Shown: positions 37,225 through 45,736 of the stretch, piece after piece
Layout: every line of letters starts with the position of its first letter
Numbering within the stretch: position 1 is the first letter of the stretch
Source of the DNA: an uncultured Prevotellaceae bacterium
GTDB taxonomy: Bacteria > Bacteroidota > Bacteroidia > Bacteroidales > Bacteroidaceae
Direction of reading: 5' to 3'
Assembly (NCBI GenBank): GCA_946402905.1
Contig: CAMIYC010000008.1
Location: 1 to 64,000, forward strand
DNA: 64,000 bases
Made by a program: the position numbers and the translations under genes
The notes under the pieces: model-generated
Told to the model about the DNA's origin: nothing
What the model saw: only the letters and a program-made list of their open reading frames with translations
The model's database searches: none

Positions 37225-38672
37225 CATTTTGAATTGTCGCTGTTGAAATCATATTCAGCCAGCGTAGGGTTGCTGTCGCTCACCGAATACAATACATATT
37301 TTTTATTCAGTCCGGGTTGTCCCGGTATCACCTTGGGCATGATTCTGAAGGTGCCGTCGGTCAACTGTTCGATGCGCCACAACTGTTCGTCTGCTCCGCT
37401 GAAGGTTTCGACAGTGGTCAGTTCAGCTTTTTCTGTGGCGGCCAGGGCGCGTTCAGTTCCCTCTATGGTGATTTTATAATATGGTCCTCCCAGGTATCCG
37501 CCAGCCTCAGGCACGGCCTTGACTGTCCATCTCTGATGAGGTCTGAACATATAGTCGCCCACGCGCACATCGATATTTCCCGCGGGCCAAGTGTCCTTCA
37601 CCTGATCGAGTGTCTGGTTGGCGATGGGTTTCACGGGCTCGTCATTGTTGCGGTTGAACCATCCCCGCCTCTCCTGGTGGATACGCACGAAGTCGACAGC
37701 CAGTTCGAGGGCATAGCCACGGCGTTCAGACTCTATCTCATAGGTGCCTTCTTTGAAACGGTCGCCCGCCACAGGCCATCCATTGCGCCACAGCAGTGGT
37801 CGGATGCCCAGCACACTTCGTCCGCCCTGATCGAAATCGGCTTCGAAGTGGCACGACATGATCTCTACGCCCTCGTCGATAATGGTTCGCCCGAAATGGC
37901 CTGGGCCTGTCACGCGGTCGCCGGCTGCAATGACCATCTTGCCGCCTCCGTGATACATGTCACGCCCCACGTTGTCGACGTATGGTCCGCCCACATGGCG
38001 CGAGCGTCCTACCACGATGTTATAGGTGGAGTTGACACCATCGCAGCAGGTGCCATGTGTGCCCAGGAGATAGTACCATCCATCGCGGTAGATCAGGTCG
38101 GTGGCCTCGCAGTCGATGGCCACGTCCTTGGCTTCATTGCCTGCCACGCGCAGTCCGGTCTTCGGGTCAAGTTCGATCATGCGGATGGTGCCGAAATAGG
38201 TGCCGTAGGTGGCCCAGAGCCGTCCGGTAGTGGGGTCCAGAAGCAGGCAGGGGTCGATGGCGTCGTTGTCTTCCATGCCGTCAGACGAAGCCACCTCTAT
38301 CGCCTCGGTGTATTTGAAGTCGGGCGACTTGGGGTCGAGCGTTTTGTTCCACATCGTGAGGATACGTCCGTTATGGCCGCCGCCCAGACCGCCGCCGGTG
38401 GCTCCATAGATGACGAGGTATCTGTCGCCGAGCTTCATGGCGTCGGGTGCAGCTCCTCCACCGGGTCGTTCCGCACCTCCGTGCCAGGTCCAGCCGTCCT
38501 CTGAGATCAGTCCGCCCCCCCCCGTGCCGAAGGTGTAGTATTTGCCGTCACACTCCACGATGGTCGACGGGTCGTGGATATAGGGCTGTCCGACTTGTGC
38601 GGAAGCTGAAGTAGCGCCACAAATGAGCATCACTCCGCAGGTTGCGAAAAATTGTCTGTATTTCATTTTCAT
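37206..38672 (-). CDS. GH43-family glycosidase (arabinanase/arabinofuranosidase-like)
   Basis: This exported five-bladed beta-propeller glycosidase has 488 residues with a signal peptide (MKMKYRQFFA... ASAQ). The catalytic base is probably Asp34 (YIHDPSTIVE). The transition-state Asp lies in EDNDAIDPCLL and the likely acid Glu in CEATDLIYRDGWYYLL, all in the order of GH43. A C-terminal beta-rich domain (about 360-488, ending SDNSKWNFRNH) looks like an accessory carbohydrate-binding module. It is the second gene of a GH43 pair, 54 bp after the first. Arabinan or arabinoxylan is the likely target; subfamily cannot be fixed without alignment. The terminator overlaps the stop codon. Confidence 0.82.
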   Translation of the reverse strand: MKMKYRQFFATCGVMLICGATSASAQVGQPYIHDPSTIVECDGKYYTFGTGGGGLISEDGWTWHGGAERPGGGAAPDAMKLGDRYLVIYGATGGGLGGGHNGRILTMWNKTLDPKSPDFKYTEAIEVASSDGMEDNDAIDPCLLLDPTTGRLWATYGTYFGTIRMIELDPKTGLRVAGNEAKDVAIDCEATDLIYRDGWYYLLGTHGTCCDGVNSTYNIVVGRSRHVGGPYVDNVGRDMYHGGGKMVIAAGDRVTGPGHFGRTIIDEGVEIMSCHFEADFDQGGRSVLGIRPLLWRNGWPVAGDRFKEGTYEIESERRGYALELAVDFVRIHQERRGWFNRNNDEPVKPIANQTLDQVKDTWPAGNIDVRVGDYMFRPHQRWTVKAVPEAGGYLGGPYYKITIEGTERALAATEKAELTTVETFSGADEQLWRIEQLTDGTFRIMPKVIPGQPGLNKKYVLYSVSDSNPTLAEYDFNSDNSKWNFRNH

Positions 38673-38726
38673 ATTCTGTTTTCAGATCGTTGTTTACCTT
38701 CTATTCTTTACTCTTTTCCTGATGGA

Positions 38727-40757
38727 TTATTTGGCTTTCACTATCGTATAGTTGGTCACGGGATTGCCGTGGTCGTCGATCAGTCTCACGCAGAAGTCGC
38801 TCATGCCCGGGCCGTTGATGACAGTGCCGCGGATCACGTTGCGCCCCTTGCGGAGAGTGATACGCCGGGAGGTGCCGTCGTCGCGCACCATTCGGCGGTC
38901 GTTGGACAGCAGCAGGGCTTCCTCGCCGTTCACCCACCACATCGAGGCCCCGTTGGAGCCTACAGCCAGTCTCACATCCTTCATTTCCTCAGGGCAGTCG
39001 ATCACGGTGACCATCCAGAAGTGTACGCCATAGACTTGCTTGCCGAGCAGGTCGGCGAAACGGAAAAGTTTCACATTGTAGTTGACACTCTCCGTGTCGT
39101 GCCAAGTGAGGGTCTGTTTGCCCACCTTCACTTTCTGTCCGTCTTTTGGCAGTATGCTGAATTGTCCCTTGAACGCCTCTTTGCCAAATTGCTCTCTGAG
39201 GTAGGTATCGGTGAAGACGGTATTGCTTGGATTGGGTTTGTCGATAGGCTCCAGTATCATCCACCGGCGAATGTAGCCATCGCCATCGGGCTGCGAGACA
39301 TCGCCTTGAGGTGTATTAAAATAGGTGGGGCGGTTCTTGAACATCACCCAGTCGACACACACTTCCTCGCCCTCGCAGGTCACCACCAGGTCGGTCACTC
39401 CTTTGGGCGTGTATTCCAGAGGTGCTGTCAGAGTGAGCCATTGACCGCTCATATTGCGGCGGAAGGGACCGTTCTCGCTTACGACGGTCATTTTGATCTT
39501 CCCAATGACCTTGCCTTTTGGGTCTTTCTCACGTACATACAACTCTGTGTTGGCATTGGCTTTGGCGCATACCACCATATATCCGTCTTTGACACCGGAG
39601 AAGTCGACATCATTGAACTTCACCCAACTGCCTTTTCGGGGCAGGTCGACATACCATCCGCGGAAGCAGTTGGTCGTATCGTGATATTCTGCAGCAACAC
39701 CGGTGCTCACGTCGCTGAAGCGGTCGATCTCTATCTTGGTCGTGGCAGGTCTTACTCCCACGCCACGCAGGGTCTCTTTCACCTCTTTGATGGTGCCGTC
39801 GGCATTGAAGTATACTTTTTCTATACATGCAGACCGCCGTTTGTCCATCGACGGTGAGAAATAGTTGCGGTGATAGAAAAGATACCACTGGCCTTTATAC
39901 TCAATCAGACTGTGATGGTTGGTCCAGCATCCATTGTCGTGCTCCGCCATGATCAGGCCCTTGAACTCCCACGGACCAAGCGGATTCTTAGACATAGCGT
40001 AGGCCAGGGTCTCCGTGCCGCCCTCTGTGCGCACCCAGGGGAAACTGAGGTAATACCAGTCGCCACGCTTGAAGGCGAAAGGCCCCTCCTTGAAACCGTC
40101 GGGCAGTCCTTCCATGGTTTGTCCGCCCACATACATCGGAGGCATCTGTTGCTGGTTGGCTTCGCCGCCCGGACGCTGGGGGAAGGTCACTTTCTGCAGT
40201 TCGCCGTCGAGTTCCTTCATATTGCTCTTCAACTTACCTCCGCGGATACCCATCCCCGACCAGTAAAGGTATGCCGAACCGTCGTCGTCGATGAGCACAC
40301 AGGGGTCGATGCCCGACACACCTTTGATCGGCTCCGGCTCAAGAGTGAACGGTCCCTCGGGCTTGTCGGCAGTGGCCACACCGATGGCGAAGCCACGTCC
40401 TGTCTTCGGTCCGTTGGGGAAATAAAAATAATACTTGCCGTTTTTGTATACACAGTCTGGTGCCCACATGGAGTATCCGTCGGGTTTTCCCCAGGGCACC
40501 TTCTCCTGAGAGACGATCATTCCGTGGTCAGTCCAGTCGCAGAGGTCATCTGAGGAGAAGACGTGGTAATCGGCCATGCAGAACCAGTCTTGACGCTGCC
40601 CCTCGGGCGCGGGGATGTCGTGAGACGGATAGACATATACCCTGCCGTTGAACACCCTGGCTGTGGGGTCGGCAGTGAACTGGTCGCGAATGATAGGGTT
40701 TTGCGCCTGGAGCGTGAGTGTTATTCCAAGCAGTAATAGAGATAGATTTTTCTTCAT
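38727..40757 (-). CDS. GH43-family glycosidase with C-terminal CBM6-like domains
   Basis: This 676-residue exported enzyme starts at the ATG at 40757, which opens a good signal peptide (MKKNLSLLLLGITLTLQAQ); the 19-residue upstream extension is not credible. The GH43 propeller starts NPIIRDQFTADPTARVF with the catalytic Asp in TADPT, the second Asp in GVSGIDPCVLI and the acid Glu in FKEGPFAFKR. A CBM6-like beta-sandwich follows (about 340-480, GWYVDLPRKGSWVKFNDVDF), then another beta-rich region to the end. Such enzymes are typically beta-xylosidases or alpha-L-arabinofuranosidases on arabinoxylan. It is the first gene of the GH43 pair and has a promoter-like sequence at 40795-40828. Confidence 0.88.
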   Translation of the reverse strand: MKKNLSLLLLGITLTLQAQNPIIRDQFTADPTARVFNGRVYVYPSHDIPAPEGQRQDWFCMADYHVFSSDDLCDWTDHGMIVSQEKVPWGKPDGYSMWAPDCVYKNGKYYFYFPNGPKTGRGFAIGVATADKPEGPFTLEPEPIKGVSGIDPCVLIDDDGSAYLYWSGMGIRGGKLKSNMKELDGELQKVTFPQRPGGEANQQQMPPMYVGGQTMEGLPDGFKEGPFAFKRGDWYYLSFPWVRTEGGTETLAYAMSKNPLGPWEFKGLIMAEHDNGCWTNHHSLIEYKGQWYLFYHRNYFSPSMDKRRSACIEKVYFNADGTIKEVKETLRGVGVRPATTKIEIDRFSDVSTGVAAEYHDTTNCFRGWYVDLPRKGSWVKFNDVDFSGVKDGYMVVCAKANANTELYVREKDPKGKVIGKIKMTVVSENGPFRRNMSGQWLTLTAPLEYTPKGVTDLVVTCEGEEVCVDWVMFKNRPTYFNTPQGDVSQPDGDGYIRRWMILEPIDKPNPSNTVFTDTYLREQFGKEAFKGQFSILPKDGQKVKVGKQTLTWHDTESVNYNVKLFRFADLLGKQVYGVHFWMVTVIDCPEEMKDVRLAVGSNGASMWWVNGEEALLLSNDRRMVRDDGTSRRITLRKGRNVIRGTVINGPGMSDFCVRLIDDHGNPVTNYTIVKAK

Positions 40758-40794
40758 ATAGAGATGATAAAATGTTTTCTCCACAAAATAAATA

Positions 40795-40828
40795 CAAAAA
40801 TAGCAACAATCCAATAACCTTTTTCAAA
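40795..40828 (-). promoter_or_regulatory. Probable promoter for the GH43 pair
   Basis: On the minus strand TTTG (40825-40828), 22 bp, then TATTTTTG (40795-40802) fits the Bacteroidetes consensus with slightly long spacing. The leader would be about 30 nt, which agrees with starting translation at 40757. Confidence 0.5.
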
Positions 40829-40980
40829 TTTTTTGCCAGATGCAACATGACAAAATATTTTTGACACTCAAGAAAAAGGATGAAGCTTAGGGCTTTTGTC
40901 CGTTGACCGAAAAACACCAACACACAAATCAAGGAATCATTTCCAGCCAAAAAAGAATGTGAAAAGAAAAAAGCCAAATA

Positions 40981-41012
40981 TTTGTTCCTTCACTAAAAAA
41001 TGTGTAATTTTG
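40981..41012 (+). promoter_or_regulatory. Bacteroidetes-type promoter for the fucose-isomerase-like gene
   Basis: TTTG (40981-40984), exactly 20 bp, TAATTTTG (41005-41012). The ATG at 41028 lies only about 8-10 nt after the expected transcription start, so the message is nearly leaderless. The box position also rules out the longer upstream reading frame. Confidence 0.75.
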
Positions 41013-41027
41013 CAAAAAATACACCAC

Positions 41028-42221
41028 ATGCCATCAATAGCCATCTACGCCATCACTTCGGAACTCCATGATGCAGATGCTGTTCATTCAGCCACCATAG
41101 AATTCCTCAACAGTCTTGGTTTCGACTACGATCTAAGAGGCGACGATTTCTCTGACTATGGCTCTCATGCCCTACACCTTATTTTTATACGTACAGGTGG
41201 TACTGAAGGCCAGTTCAAAAAGATCCTGCCCTTGCTTCAGAGGCAGTCAGGGCAACCTGTCTATCTGTTGACCTCCGGCAAGAGCAATTCGCTGGCTGCT
41301 TCGATGGAAATCCTTTCTTATTTGTATCAGCACCATATCAGTGGAGAGATTATACATGGCAGCGCGGCCTATATCTCACAAAGAGTCTCGATGCTGGAAA
41401 AAGCAGAATCGGCCAAGCGGAAGTGGAGCCGGTGTCGGCTTGGTGTTGTCGGCAAGCCTTCAGACTGGCTGATCTCCAGCGGAACGGATTATGACGTGGT
41501 GAAGCAGCGGACAGGCATTTCGCTGGTGGATATACCGATGGATGAACTGCTCGCCCTCTATGAGCAGACCCCCGTACGAGACGATGTGCAGAAAACCGGT
41601 ATCGGGCCTGTAGACCTGGCTCTCGCTGGTGCGTACCGCATTTATGATGCCCTGAGGGCAGTCGTCAAGAAATACGAGCTCAGCGGTTTCACCATCAGAT
41701 GTTTCGACCTGCTCAGCGCAGTACACAACACCGGATGCCTGGCTCTGGCAAAACTCAACGCTGAGGGCATCGTGGCTGGATGCGAGGGTGATATCCCTGC
41801 TATGCTGACGATGGCTATCGCACAGTCTGCGCTTTCATGCAGCGGTTTTCAGGCCAATCCCGCCTTTGTCGACGTAGATGCGGGAGAGATACTTTTCGCT
41901 CATTGCACCATCCCGTTTGACATGGTGGAGCGATTTGAGTATGACACGCACTTTGAGTCAGGTATCGGAGTAGGCATCAGGGGCTTTGCGCCGTGCGGTC
42001 CTGTGACGGTATTCAAAGTCTCCGGCGATCTTACGCGCCATTTCATCGCTGAGGGTGAACTCCTCGCCTGTGAGTCAAGCCCCGGACTCTGCCGCACACA
42101 GATGCGCATCCGGTTGAATGACAAAGAGGCTGCCAGCTATTTCCTGAGACATCCCATCGGCAATCATCATATCATCGTACAGGGTCATCACCGGGCTTTG
42201 TTCAAGCAACTACTGATGTAG
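41028..42221 (+). CDS. L-fucose/L-arabinose isomerase-like superfamily protein
   Basis: This 397-residue cytoplasmic protein starts at the ATG at 41028, fixed by the promoter; a longer in-frame extension of 44 residues precedes it. It resembles the FucI/AraA-like (COG2407) group: an N-terminal Rossmann-like half (PSIAIYAITSELHD, LIFIRTGGTEGQF, QPVYLLTSGKSNSLAASMEIL), then RLGVVGKPSDWLIS. The second half contains CFDLLSAVHNTGCLALAKLN, GIVAGCEGDIPAMLTMAI and AHCTIPFDM, comparable to the isomerase metal/substrate core. The true enzymes are longer (about 500-590 residues) and this short form is of uncertain activity. No sugar kinase or aldolase is adjacent. Related short proteins are commonly annotated fucose isomerase in gut Bacteroidales; I treat the reaction as unproven. 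Confidence 0.65.
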   Translation: MPSIAIYAITSELHDADAVHSATIEFLNSLGFDYDLRGDDFSDYGSHALHLIFIRTGGTEGQFKKILPLLQRQSGQPVYLLTSGKSNSLAASMEILSYLYQHHISGEIIHGSAAYISQRVSMLEKAESAKRKWSRCRLGVVGKPSDWLISSGTDYDVVKQRTGISLVDIPMDELLALYEQTPVRDDVQKTGIGPVDLALAGAYRIYDALRAVVKKYELSGFTIRCFDLLSAVHNTGCLALAKLNAEGIVAGCEGDIPAMLTMAIAQSALSCSGFQANPAFVDVDAGEILFAHCTIPFDMVERFEYDTHFESGIGVGIRGFAPCGPVTVFKVSGDLTRHFIAEGELLACESSPGLCRTQMRIRLNDKEAASYFLRHPIGNHHIIVQGHHRALFKQLLM

Positions 42222-42231
42222 ACCGACTTAT

Positions 42232-42253
42232 TTTGTTGCAAAATTGCAACAAA
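42232..42253. repeat. 22-bp inverted repeat downstream of the isomerase-like gene
   Basis: TTTGTTGCAA-AA-TTGCAACAAA has perfect 10-bp arms. It lies 10 bp after the isomerase-like stop and about 128 bp before the Na/Pi transporter. It is followed within a few bases by CGTTTTTG. It could be a weak terminator or a regulator-binding palindrome. Confidence 0.6.
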
Positions 42254-42380
42254 CACGTTTTTGCCATTCAAGTCAAATGTCAAATTTTTAAATGAATTAG
42301 AAAGTACTATTTCGACAGTATTCTTCTCTTTTTAATACTTATCAAACCTATAAGGCAAACCATCAACCACTTATAACAAA

Positions 42381-44129
42381 ATGGAATCAACAGGAAGTGT
42401 TATTTTTTTAGTGTTCCGCTTACTTGGTTCATTAGCGCTTTTGATGTATGGTATGAAAACCATGAGTGACGCCTTGCAAAAGATGGCGGGTCCCCAGCTC
42501 CGTCATGTACTTGGCGCTATGACCACCAACAGGTTTACCGGCATGCTCACGGGTATCCTGGTGACCGCTGCGGTGCAGTCGTCTACAGCTACGACAGTGA
42601 TGACCGTGTCGTTTGTCAGCGCGGGGCTTCTTACGCTCGCACAGGCCATCAGCGTCATCATGGGAGCCAATATCGGTACTACGCTGACGGCTTGGATCAT
42701 GTCGGCTGGATTCTCATTCAACATTACCGACTTTGTTTATCCCGCTTTTTTCATAGCCATTATCCTTATCTATAATAAAAGAAGACGCACCGTCGGAGAT
42801 TTCCTCTATGGCATCGCTTTCATGTTTCTCGGTCTCGGCACGCTCAGACAGACTGGCATCGACATGAATCTCGGAGAGCAGGAGGCAGTGCTCAATTTCT
42901 TCTCCAGCTTCGACCCTCATAGTTTTTCCACCACCTTGCTCTTCCTCCTCATAGGCGGTGTGCTCACTATGTGCGTACAGTCGTCGGCAGCTGTCATGGC
43001 CATCACCATGATTTTATGCTCCAGTGGAGTGCTGCCCATCTACCAGGGCATCGCACTGGTCATGGGTGAGAATATCGGTACCACGGTGACCTCTAACATT
43101 GTGGCACTCTCAGCGGGCACACAGGCCAGAAGGGCAGCATTCGCCCACATGTTCTTCAACTTGTTTGGCGTGTGCTGGATACTCCTTATCTTCCAGCCTT
43201 TTGTCAATATGGTGTGCTCTTTGGTCGGATATGACGTGACCATGACCAAGGAAGCCGTCGGACAGGAAGCTTTCCTGGCCAACGCTGCCAAACTGAGTTT
43301 TGTGCTTGCCGCATTCCACACCTGTTTCAACCTGGCCAATACCGGCATTCTCATCTGGTTTATACCGCAGATAGAAAAGCTGGTGTGCCGTGTGATTAAA
43401 ACGAAGACCGACGTCGATGACGAGGATACCCGACTGCGTTATATCAGCAGTGGTATCATGAAGACCCCAGAGATCTCTGTGCTGCAGGCCCAGAAGGAAA
43501 TCGGTCTCTTCGGTATGCGCATCCAGCGTATGTTTGGCATGGTGCAGAATCTCTTTGAGATGAGTATGAAGAATCCTGCTGATGTAGACAAAAACGAGCG
43601 TGAGGAATTCAAAAAGTTATACGATCGCATCGAGAAATATGAGGGTATCTCCGACAATATGGAGATAGAGATAGCCAATTATCTGGAGCAAGTAGGCGAC
43701 GCTCACCTGTCTGATGAGACAAAGAGCAAGATCCGTCAGATGATGCGTGAGATCAGTGAAATCGAGAGTATCGGCGACGCCTGCTACAACCTGGCCCGCA
43801 CCTTGCACCGCAAACAAGAGTCGGGCAAAGTGTTCACTGAGTCTCAGACCAAGGACCTCATGGTCATGATGCAACTCACAGACGACGCGCTCACACAGAT
43901 GAACAAAGTGATGAACGGAAGAAAAGAAGAAAACTCGATCAACGAGACATTCAGGATCGAAAACGATATCAACTCTATGCGAGACCGGTTGAAGTCAGGC
44001 AATATCGAGGCCATCAACAACCATCAGTATGATTACGCCGTAGGCACCATGTATACCGACTTGATCGGAGAATGCGAGAAACTGGGCGACTATGTCGTCA
44101 ATGTGGTCGAAGCCAGGTTCGGACAGTAA
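42381..44129 (+). CDS. Na+/phosphate cotransporter family protein with PhoU domain
   Basis: This 582-residue inner-membrane protein of the NptA/YjbB (PF02690) family imports or exports phosphate with Na+. It carries two inverted Na/Pi-cotransporter repeats, each with the QSS signature (AAVQSSTATTV at about 64-74, CVQSSAAVMAI at about 199-209) and GANIGTT / GENIGTT. About eight to nine transmembrane helices end near residue 340. The C-terminal third (about 355-575) is a helical PhoU-like domain (IESIGDACYNLAR, ECEKLGDYVVNVVEARF). It is followed 69 bp later by an OmpR-type response regulator, suggesting phosphate-linked control. Confidence 0.92.
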   Translation: MESTGSVIFLVFRLLGSLALLMYGMKTMSDALQKMAGPQLRHVLGAMTTNRFTGMLTGILVTAAVQSSTATTVMTVSFVSAGLLTLAQAISVIMGANIGTTLTAWIMSAGFSFNITDFVYPAFFIAIILIYNKRRRTVGDFLYGIAFMFLGLGTLRQTGIDMNLGEQEAVLNFFSSFDPHSFSTTLLFLLIGGVLTMCVQSSAAVMAITMILCSSGVLPIYQGIALVMGENIGTTVTSNIVALSAGTQARRAAFAHMFFNLFGVCWILLIFQPFVNMVCSLVGYDVTMTKEAVGQEAFLANAAKLSFVLAAFHTCFNLANTGILIWFIPQIEKLVCRVIKTKTDVDDEDTRLRYISSGIMKTPEISVLQAQKEIGLFGMRIQRMFGMVQNLFEMSMKNPADVDKNEREEFKKLYDRIEKYEGISDNMEIEIANYLEQVGDAHLSDETKSKIRQMMREISEIESIGDACYNLARTLHRKQESGKVFTESQTKDLMVMMQLTDDALTQMNKVMNGRKEENSINETFRIENDINSMRDRLKSGNIEAINNHQYDYAVGTMYTDLIGECEKLGDYVVNVVEARFGQ

Positions 44130-44198
44130 GTCGATAGACTTGACATCGCCTCTTCTCTCTATAAAAAGATAACATTCCAAACTATACGCCATTGCAAT

Positions 44199-44933
44199 AT
44201 GACTGAGAGCAGAATACTCATCGTAGATGACGAAGAAGACCTTTGCAACATCTTGCAGGTCAACCTTGAGACAGCTGGCTATACCACTGTCGTGGCATAT
44301 TCCGCCGAGGATGCCTTGAAGAAACTACAAGTCGAAAGCGCGTCGCCTCTGGAAGGTGATACGGAGCAGCTGCCTTTCAGCCTGATTTTGCTCGACGTGA
44401 TGATGCCGGGAATGTCGGGCTTTCAGTTGGCGAAACAACTGAAGTCAAATCAGCGTTTTCACAAAATGCCCATCATTTTCCTCACCGCCAAAGACTCTCT
44501 CGAAGACACACTCACCGGTTTCAGTCTCGGTGCTGACGATTATATATCCAAACCTTTCTCTGTAAAAGAGGTGATGGCCAGAGTCAGAGCCGTCATCAGC
44601 AGGACGTATCCTGATGAGAACGAGGCTGTCAGCCTGGCCAGCTATCTGGGGCTGAAGATGGACAATGACAAGAAGACGGTGGAAGTAGACGAAACTGTCA
44701 TCCCTTTCACCCGCACCGAATTTGAGTTGCTATGGCTGCTGCTTAACAATCGTAATGTAGTGTTCAGCCGGCAGGAACTGATCAAGAGGGTATGGCCCAA
44801 AGATGTCATTGTCACCGGGCGTACCATAGATGTCAATATCAACAGGCTGCGCAAGAAAATCGGCCGTTATGCACCTTGTATCGCCACACGGCAAGGTTTC
44901 GGATATTTTTTCCAGGAAGACGAACTGAAATAA
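44199..44933 (+). CDS. OmpR/PhoB-family response regulator
   Basis: This DNA-binding two-component regulator has 244 residues. In the receiver domain, acidic pocket Asp10-Asp11, phospho-acceptor Asp66 (LILLDVMMPG), Thr96 and Lys118 (ISKPF) are all present. A winged-helix effector domain spans about 140-240 (FTRTEFELLWLL, TIDVNINRLRKKIG, RQGFGYFF). A loop of about 12 extra residues (ESASPLEGDTEQ, around 46-57) before the phospho-Asp strand is unusual. No histidine kinase is adjacent, so it is an orphan in this window. Location directly after the Na/Pi transporter suggests phosphate response, but similarity alone does not separate PhoB from RprY-type regulators. Confidence 0.9.
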   Translation: MTESRILIVDDEEDLCNILQVNLETAGYTTVVAYSAEDALKKLQVESASPLEGDTEQLPFSLILLDVMMPGMSGFQLAKQLKSNQRFHKMPIIFLTAKDSLEDTLTGFSLGADDYISKPFSVKEVMARVRAVISRTYPDENEAVSLASYLGLKMDNDKKTVEVDETVIPFTRTEFELLWLLLNNRNVVFSRQELIKRVWPKDVIVTGRTIDVNINRLRKKIGRYAPCIATRQGFGYFFQEDELK

Positions 44934-44952
44934 TCCAGGATATAGAACAGCA

Positions 44953-45732
44953 ATGTTGATTTCAAAAAACCAATATCTTAAAGGGTTTGGCATTACGGTC
45001 CTGATCCTCGCGCTTGTGCGCTGTGTCTTTCCGTCGATAGCCCGGCCCGATCACTTGGCTACCGAGTCTCTTTCAGATACCATCCAGCAGGAAGACACCT
45101 CTCGACAGGTCTTACAGGCTGAGGTCCACAACGTCTCAGCCAGACAGGACACGGTCCAGAAAAAACACCCCATCTATGGTGTGGTGAGCTATCATCGGGC
45201 TTTCCCCGACTCCAATGATGTACAACTGGCATCGGCGCAGAAATACGGCGTAAGCCCTGTCGCCAACCGTGACGAGGCAGAAGACCGCAAGTCAGAACTG
45301 GTCTACATGGGCTCCAGCCCGTTCTTCCACATCGACCCTCTCAAGAGCAGCATTCCCTATCTGGTGCCGAGAGCCTCGGTGCTGCTTCATGATATAGGCC
45401 GCAATTTTTTCGACAGTCTGCGAGTGAAGCAGATACCGTTGCATCAGATCATCGTCACCAGCATCCTCAGAAGCGAGGAGGATGTGGCCCGGCTCAGGCA
45501 AGTCAATCGCAACACCTCAGAAAACAGCTGCCATCGGTATGGCACCACATTTGACATCTCATACAACCGCTACAAGACGGTGAGCGACCCTCAGGGTCCC
45601 AGACGCAGAGAGGTGCAGAATGACACCCTGAAGTGGGTATTGAGCGAAGTGCTCAACGACCTGAGAAAGGACGAACGATGCTATGTGAAGTACGAGGTGA
45701 AACAGGGGTGCTTCCATATCACCGTGAGATGA
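44953..45732 (+). CDS. DUF5715-type exported protein with M15 peptidase-like motifs
   Basis: This 259-residue protein has an N-terminal membrane anchor (about 9-28, LKGFGITVLILALVRCVFP) and a periplasmic domain. The domain contains IIVTSILRS (about 166-173), SCHRYGTTFDIS (about 192-203, His194 and Asp201) and a C-terminal YEVKQGCFHIT (His about 256). This spacing matches zinc D,D-carboxypeptidases of the VanY/M15 type (S-x-H-x-x-G-x-x-x-D-I ... H). It may therefore trim peptidoglycan. It lies 19 bp after the response regulator, probably cotranscribed, and its stop is 4 bp from the convergent fbp stop. No cell-wall gene is nearby to confirm the role. Confidence 0.72.
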   Translation: MLISKNQYLKGFGITVLILALVRCVFPSIARPDHLATESLSDTIQQEDTSRQVLQAEVHNVSARQDTVQKKHPIYGVVSYHRAFPDSNDVQLASAQKYGVSPVANRDEAEDRKSELVYMGSSPFFHIDPLKSSIPYLVPRASVLLHDIGRNFFDSLRVKQIPLHQIIVTSILRSEEDVARLRQVNRNTSENSCHRYGTTFDISYNRYKTVSDPQGPRRREVQNDTLKWVLSEVLNDLRKDERCYVKYEVKQGCFHITVR

Positions 45733-45736
45733 TGCG

